Shown piece after piece: positions 6,283-9,422 of a stretch of DNA of 9,422 nucleotides. The notes under the pieces were generated by a model that saw nothing but the letters and a program-made list of their open reading frames with translations, made no database searches and was not told the DNA's origin. How positions within the stretch are numbered: the first letter of the stretch is position 1; each line of letters begins with the position of its first letter. The position numbers were made by a program, and so were the translations under genes. The DNA is from an uncultured Agathobaculum sp. (GTDB taxonomy: Bacteria > Bacillota > Clostridia > Oscillospirales > Butyricicoccaceae), in NCBI GenBank assembly GCA_944380945.1, contig CALWJG010000055.1, positions 1 through 9,422 of the forward strand, in the 5' to 3' direction.

Positions 6283-6845
6283 TCTTTTTACAGCTTTTCT
6301 GGGAGTTTTTCAAGACCGGCCTGTTCGCGGTCGGCGGCGGTCTGGCGACCATCCCCTTCCTCAAGGACATCACGCTCAAATATCCGTGGTTCACGCCGCA
6401 GGATCTGCTCGACATGATCGCAGTGTCCGAATCCACCCCCGGCCCGATGGGCGTCAATTCCGCGACCTATGCAGGCTTTCAGGCCGCAGGCATCCCCGGT
6501 GCGCTGGTCGCCACCTGCTCGCTGGTGCTGCCCTCGGTCATCGTCATCATTCTGGTCTCGCGGGCGCTCAACCGCTTCAAGGACTCCCGACTCGTGCAGG
6601 ACGGCTTCTACGGCCTGCGGCCCGCGTCGGCCGGCCTGATCTTCGGCGCGCTGCTCGAGGTCTTTGCGGCCGCGCTGTTCCACACCGAGCTGTGGACCGG
6701 GCTGAGCAGTCTGGGCGCGGTGTTCAATCTGCCGGCCATCGCGTTTTTCCTCATCCTGTCGCTTGCGATCTGGAAGCTGCCCCGCATCCACCCGATCGTC
6801 TTTATCGGCGTCGGCGCGCTCTGCGGCATCGTTTTTCATTTCTAA
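6279..6845 (+). CDS. Chromate transporter half-protein, ChrA/CHR family (second subunit)
   Basis: A 188-residue partner of the preceding gene. It shows the same CHR signatures in diverged form: FAVGGGLATIPFLKD (16-30), WFTPQDLLD (37-45), ESTPGPMGVNSATYAGF (51-67), then hydrophobic segments at about 72-95, 117-134, 152-165 and 172-188. Pairs of short-chain CHR proteins are thought to insert in opposite membrane orientations and act together. The ATG at 6279 has GGAGGAGG about 5 bases upstream and overlaps the previous stop by 4 bases. A strong terminator follows 16 bases after the stop, so this is the last gene of the transcript. No chrB-type regulator is visible nearby. Confidence 0.92.
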   Translation: MIFLQLFWEFFKTGLFAVGGGLATIPFLKDITLKYPWFTPQDLLDMIAVSESTPGPMGVNSATYAGFQAAGIPGALVATCSLVLPSVIVIILVSRALNRFKDSRLVQDGFYGLRPASAGLIFGALLEVFAAALFHTELWTGLSSLGAVFNLPAIAFFLILSLAIWKLPRIHPIVFIGVGALCGIVFHF

Positions 6846-6861
6846 CTGCATACAGGCGCAC

Positions 6862-6902
6862 AAAGGGCGCGGCGGAAACCGAAGTTTCCGCCGCGCCCTT
6901 TT
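6862..6902. terminator. Strong bidirectional intrinsic terminator between convergent genes
   Basis: A perfect 18-bp stem AAAGGGCGCGGCGGAAAC with tetraloop CGAA (6880-6883), ending in TTTT on the plus strand and in a T-run on the minus strand. It sits between the second chromate gene (plus) and the DUF6514-like gene (minus, stop at 6925) and serves both. Confidence 0.92.
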
Positions 6903-6924
6903 CTGTGTGAAAGCCGCCGCTGCC

Positions 6925-7131
6925 CTACCTTGCCAGATAATCCTCTACAATATCGCGGAAATGCGCTGCCGAAACGCCGTTTTCCTGCAGCAGCGCCGCC
7001 AACGCTGCGGTCTCTTCAAGCGTTGGCGCGATATCGTCAATGCTGTCAAGCTCTGTCTGTTCACAAACCGCCGTTATACCGTACCGCGTTCTGTCAGCTG
7101 CTGCGTTCTTGGTAACTATGTAGTGAATCAT
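6925..7131 (-). CDS. Small DUF6514-like protein, function unknown
   Basis: A 68-residue protein beginning MIHYIVTK and ending VEDYLAR. The central TRYGI and the C-terminal pattern (acidic IDDIAPTLEE, then LAALLQENGVSAAHFRDIVEDYL) resemble the DUF6514 family of small clostridial proteins. This is recognised from memory of the pattern, not from a search. There is no signal peptide, membrane helix or metal motif. The reading frame stays open upstream to 7350, but I chose the ATG at 7131 because homology-like sequence begins there. GGGGG about 10 bases upstream can serve as ribosome binding site, and the upstream frame runs through the previous gene's terminator. A tandem 0A-box-like site and candidate promoter about 115-160 bases upstream suggest control by Spo0A. 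It ends at the terminator shared with the chromate pair. Confidence 0.7.
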   Translation of the reverse strand: MIHYIVTKNAAADRTRYGITAVCEQTELDSIDDIAPTLEETAALAALLQENGVSAAHFRDIVEDYLAR

Positions 7132-7199
7132 CCTTTGCTGTCCCCCTTTCCTTGCCTGACAGGCGCTTTGATCGATTTCTTTCCCTTTCCTTCCCACAT
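7128..7199 (-). other. Possible 23-codon basic leader ORF overlapping the DUF6514-like start
   Basis: In the leader of the DUF6514-like gene, an ATG at 7199 opens a 23-codon frame rich in Lys and Gly (MWEGKGKKS at its start). Its TGA overlaps the downstream ATG as ATGA, the layout used for translational coupling. No good ribosome binding site is near; the closest AGGAAG is about 17 bases away. The Lys/Gly content follows from the purine-rich leader, so it may not be translated. Confidence 0.2.
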
Positions 7200-7256
7200 A
7201 ACCGGACTGCGCCGCTTCCTGTCTGTTTTGCCCCCTTTCTGTTTCAGTCCTTGCGC

Positions 7257-7284
7257 AAAATATTTTACGCAGGCAGCCGTGCAA
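7257..7284 (-). promoter_or_regulatory. Candidate promoter for the DUF6514-like gene
   Basis: Read on the minus strand: TTGCAC (7279-7284), a 16-base spacer and TATTTT (7257-7262), each a partial sigma-A match. An alternative -10 is TAAAAT (7262-7267), lying 21 bases from the TCGACA inside the nearer 0A box. Either puts the start near 7250 and gives a leader of roughly 120 bases. That leader is purine-rich, with GAAAGGGGG twice (minus-strand copies at 7231-7239 and 7142-7150). Confidence 0.45.
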
Positions 7285-7288
7285 ATCC

Positions 7289-7305
7289 TGTCGAATTTTG
7301 TCGAA
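7289..7305 (-). promoter_or_regulatory. Tandem Spo0A (0A) box-like site
   Basis: Two exact TGTCGAA heptamers (7289-7295 and 7299-7305 on the plus strand) are separated by TTT, a 10-base period that puts both on one face of the helix. The second is the full TTTGTCGAA consensus. The same heptamer-3 bases-heptamer layout is known from the Spo0A operator of Bacillus subtilis abrB. The pair lies just upstream of the candidate -35 of the DUF6514-like gene, consistent with activation by phosphorylated Spo0A, the master regulator of sporulation. No spo0A gene is in the window, so the regulator is inferred. Confidence 0.65.
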
Positions 7306-7310
7306 CGCAC

Positions 7311-7347
7311 AAAAAAATTCCCGCAGATGCCGTCCATCTGCGGGAAT
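7311..7347 (-). terminator. Strong intrinsic terminator after the C_GCAxxG_C_C gene
   Basis: On the minus strand, a perfect 13-bp stem ATTCCCGCAGATG / CATCTGCGGGAAT with a 5-base loop is followed directly by T7 (A7 at 7311-7317 on the plus strand). It starts 3 bases after the stop of the upstream gene, so the DUF6514-like gene needs its own promoter. Confidence 0.92.
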
Positions 7348-7350
7348 CAC

Positions 7351-7755
7351 TTATTTTGTCAGATACTGTTCGACAAGCGCGCATGCGTCCTCGATGCAGC
7401 CCGGGCAGCTGCGGCGCACCTTGCCGTCCGCCACACCTTTGAGCTCGCGGCACAGATAGGTGCCGTTTTTCTCCCGGAACGCAGCGGCGAGCATTTTGGT
7501 CGTTTTGTAAGTCTGCCCCTTTGTCTCGCCCGGATGCGCGGTCCCCTTGCTGCCGCGCAGGCCGGCGAGCATGAATGCGCCGGTCAGCGCACCGCAGGTA
7601 TCCATCAGCCCCATGCCGAGGCCGAAGCCCTCAGCCATTTTATACGCGGTCTCCTCGTCCAGTCCGAAGCGGTCACAGTAGGCGCAGACGACCGCCTGTG
7701 CGCAGTTGTAGCCCTTATCGTGCAGGCGCAGCGCCTGCTCTGCCCGTTCTGTCAT
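7351..7755 (-). CDS. C_GCAxxG_C_C family protein (cysteine-rich, putative redox protein)
   Basis: A 134-residue member of the C_GCAxxG_C_C family (TIGR01909 type), common in anaerobes. Its biochemical role is not settled; a redox or metal-binding function is inferred from conserved cysteines. Seen: GYNCAQAVVCAYC (C18, C24, C27), the defining DTCGALTGAFMLAGLRG (52-68, C54), C102 in YLCREL, and a C-terminal CPGCIEDAC (C117, C120, C125). It has no signal peptide, so it is cytoplasmic. Length and cysteine spacing look complete. The ATG at 7755 has AAAGGAAGG about 9 bases upstream. Only 27 bases separate it from the amidase upstream and no terminator lies between, so the two are probably cotranscribed, though no functional link is evident. 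A strong terminator follows. Confidence 0.88.
   Translation of the reverse strand: MTERAEQALRLHDKGYNCAQAVVCAYCDRFGLDEETAYKMAEGFGLGMGLMDTCGALTGAFMLAGLRGSKGTAHPGETKGQTYKTTKMLAAAFREKNGTYLCRELKGVADGKVRRSCPGCIEDACALVEQYLTK
7369..7375 (-). promoter_or_regulatory. Additional 0A-box-like heptamer inside a coding end
   Basis: TTCGACA on the plus strand (TGTCGAA on the minus), with TTGTCGAAC extended context. It lies in the last codons of the C_GCAxxG_C_C gene, in opposite orientation to the tandem pair and about 65-80 bases from it. It may be chance, as a coding sequence for VEQ. Confidence 0.2.
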
Positions 7756-7782
7756 TTCGCAAAACCTTCCTTTGTCCGCGGA

Positions 7783-9422
7783 TCAGTATTCCACCTGCGT
7801 GAAATAATAAACGATCGCGTTGTACTGCGCGCGCGCCTCGGCCTGCAGGTCGGCCTCGCTGTCGATGAATTTCTGATCCTCCGCATTGTCGATGAAGCAG
7901 AATTCACTCGTCAGCGCAGGGATAAACAGCGCCGCCGCCGCGCGGTTGGTATAATAATAGTCGCCGTTGCTGCCTTCCTTGAACACGACCGAGCGGATCG
8001 GTACACCGAGCTCTGCATATTCATCCAGCAGCGCCTCGGCCAGCAGCTTGGTCGGGCCGCCGTTGCGGTCCGCGATCTGCGCCAGGATCTCCGCGCCGCG
8101 CGCGGTGGTGTTGGCCGCGTTGTGGTGGATGCTGAAGAACAGGTCGGCGGAGGAGGCGTACTGCTCCATCACCTGACCGCGCAGGGACAGCGAGCTGCCC
8201 TCCTCCAGCGTATCGCGCACCATGATGACCTTGTAGCCGTCCGCCTCCAGATAGGACTGGAGATACTTGGCGACCGACAGGTTGATGTGCTTTTCATCCA
8301 GCGACTGGTCCGGGCTCGTCGCGCCGACGTCGCTGCCGCCATGGCCCGGGTCGATGATCACGGTCTTGACGCCGTCCAGATGCGAGGTGCGCGGCGGCTC
8401 GACCGGATCGCTCGGCGTGCCATCCTCCTCGTCGTAGGCGCGGACGTAGACCACATAGTCCATGCTGCAGTACCGGTCCGTACCGCTGCCCGTATCCATC
8501 AGATGGCCCCAGCCATCCTCTGCCGAATCGATCACGATCTCGTCCCCATTGGACAATTTACCGATGATCGGGTAGCTCGTGCCTGCGCCCGCGCGCACGG
8601 ACAGTGAGGTGTCCACCTTGACCCGGTACACGCCCGGCTGGAACGGCTGCTCCACCGGCTGGTTGATCTCATCATCCTCACCCATATAATCGCGCACGCG
8701 CGTCAGGTAATCCGCGCTGCAATACTGCGAGCGGCTGCCATCCTCATCCAGAATGTGTGCCCAGCCGTTCGTGATCTGGTCGACAATGATCTCGTCCCCG
8801 TTGGACAGGCGGCCGATGACTGGCTGATCAAGACCCGGACCCGAGCGCACAGACAGCGAGGTGTCCACCTTGACGCGGTATACGCCGGTCGTAAACGGCT
8901 CCGCCGGCGTATCCGGCTCTTCCGGCTCTTCGGGCTCGTCCGGCGTTTCCGGCGCGGTGTCCTCCGGATCCTCCGGATCCTCCGGCGCCGGACTGGGGGT
9001 CGTGATCTGTACCGTGCTCGTTGCGCTCTCAAACGCGGCGGTAAAGCCGATCGCGCTCGACACATCCGCGATCTTATAATAGTTATTGCCGTTGATCATG
9101 TATCCCTGAATCGAGATGCCATTGCCATCCAGCAGTACTTTAGCCGTCGACTCCTGTACGCGAAGCGTGGTCGTGGAGGCCACGGTCAGCTCGCCGCCGA
9201 CCACGGTATACTGCTCGCCGGGCAGCAGATCGATCGCATTCAGCTCGCTGTTCCAGTTCACGGCGAACGACGAGCCGGTATTACGCAGCAGATAGGCGAC
9301 ATCGCGCAGCTTGAAGTAGTTATATCCGTTGATATTGTATACCTGCGGATTGACAGCCTGTCCGTTCACCTTGACATGGTGCTTGGACGGCGAGACCCTG
9401 AGCGCACGCGCGACCGGCGCCG
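7783..9422 (-). CDS. N-acetylmuramoyl-L-alanine amidase with stalk and twin SH3b domains, partial (N-terminus outside window)
   Basis: A secreted or surface zinc amidase (Amidase_3/CwlD-AmiC type) that cleaves the MurNAc-L-Ala bond of peptidoglycan. The frame is open to the window edge. GTG at 9369 is internal, because the stalk domain already runs before it (HHVKVNG), so the true start and signal peptide are missing. Domains on the visible frame: a copper-amine-oxidase-N-like stalk (9422 to about 9004) with two copies of the motif, YNINGYNYFKLRDVAYLL and YMINGNNYYKIADV; an acidic Pro/Glu/Asp linker (about 9003-8890); SH3b repeats at 8889-8692 and 8637-8440, 84 residues apart; and the catalytic domain at 8373-7789. 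Zinc and active-site residues are present: H in DPGHGG (8343-8341), E in LDEKH (8295-8293), H in SIHHN (8127-8122) and E in LTSEF (7905-7903). It should be active. Confidence 0.93.
   Translation of the reverse strand, partial: APVARALRVSPSKHHVKVNGQAVNPQVYNINGYNYFKLRDVAYLLRNTGSSFAVNWNSELNAIDLLPGEQYTVVGGELTVASTTTLRVQESTAKVLLDGNGISIQGYMINGNNYYKIADVSSAIGFTAAFESATSTVQITTPSPAPEDPEDPEDTAPETPDEPEEPEEPDTPAEPFTTGVYRVKVDTSLSVRSGPGLDQPVIGRLSNGDEIIVDQITNGWAHILDEDGSRSQYCSADYLTRVRDYMGEDDEINQPVEQPFQPGVYRVKVDTSLSVRAGAGTSYPIIGKLSNGDEIVIDSAEDGWGHLMDTGSGTDRYCSMDYVVYVRAYDEEDGTPSDPVEPPRTSHLDGVKTVIIDPGHGGSDVGATSPDQSLDEKHINLSVAKYLQSYLEADGYKVIMVRDTLEEGSSLSLRGQVMEQYASSADLFFSIHHNAANTTARGAEILAQIADRNGGPTKLLAEALLDEYAELGVPIRSVVFKEGSNGDYYYTNRAAAALFIPALTSEFCFIDNAEDQKFIDSEADLQAEARAQYNAIVYYFTQVEY
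8440..8889 (-). repeat. Internal duplication encoding two SH3b domains
   Basis: Two copies, 252 bases apart, both encode GVYRVKVDTSLSVR then a SNGDEI and a YCS.DY motif. The DNA is also closely alike; for example, the plus-strand segments near 8596-8630 and 8846-8880 differ at only a few, mostly third-codon, positions. This points to recent duplication or ongoing homogenisation of a cell-wall-binding module. Confidence 0.8.
8961..8985. repeat. Short 9-bp tandem repeat in the amidase linker
   Basis: CCTCCGGAT occurs twice, followed by a third partial copy CCTCCGG, encoding repeated PED tripeptides in the acidic linker. Similar TCTTCCGG/TCTTCGGG units at about 8918-8940 extend the pattern. Being in frame (9 bp), copy-number change would lengthen or shorten the linker without a frameshift. 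Confidence 0.75.

Noticed and set aside
7132..7350. N-terminal extension of the DUF6514-like gene to 7350 (141 codons)
   Set aside because: The extension would start inside the previous gene's terminator and read through the 0A boxes and promoter. Its sequence is unstructured and a better start lies at 7131.
6763..8607. 614-codon plus-strand ORF across the terminator, DUF6514-like gene, C_GCAxxG_C_C gene and amidase
   Set aside because: It runs antisense through three well-supported minus-strand genes and two strong terminators and shows no recognisable domain.

Overview
The window looks like chromosome from a GC-rich, Gram-positive anaerobe of the class Clostridia, probably an Oscillospirales (Ruminococcaceae/Butyricicoccaceae-type) gut bacterium. 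The basis is the Firmicutes gene order gdpP-rplI-dnaB followed by tilS, strong AGGAGG-type ribosome binding sites, GTG/TTG starts beside GC-rich codon use, small clostridial-type proteins (a DUF6514-like protein and a C_GCAxxG_C_C protein), and a tandem Spo0A-box-like site. The genus is not determined.

Positions 1-5183, minus strand: a housekeeping block transcribed toward position 1. A near-consensus promoter (5155-5183) drives gdpP (c-di-AMP phosphodiesterase), then rplI (ribosomal protein L9). A 245-base gap follows that is almost entirely folded DNA: six consecutive inverted repeats between 2403 and 2610, one terminator-like. Then come dnaB (replicative helicase) and, 4 bases further on, tilS (tRNA-Ile lysidine synthetase), whose C-terminal end lies outside the window.

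Positions 5188-6902, plus strand: a short accessory block diverging from gdpP. It holds a glyoxalase I-like VOC protein, then two half-size chromate-transporter genes overlapping by ATGA, closed by a very strong bidirectional terminator (6862-6902).

Positions 6925-9422, minus strand: a cell-wall amidase with stalk and twin SH3b domains (its N-terminus is outside the window), then a cysteine-rich C_GCAxxG_C_C protein and a terminator. Immediately after that terminator lies a tandem 0A-box pair, a candidate promoter, a long purine-rich leader and a 68-residue DUF6514-like gene.

No CRISPR array, transposase, tRNA or rRNA was seen, and no gene-free stretch exceeds 300 bases. The two most interesting non-coding signals are the hairpin chain between rplI and dnaB and the Spo0A-like site ahead of the small DUF6514-like gene. 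I do not see a clearly novel multi-gene system.
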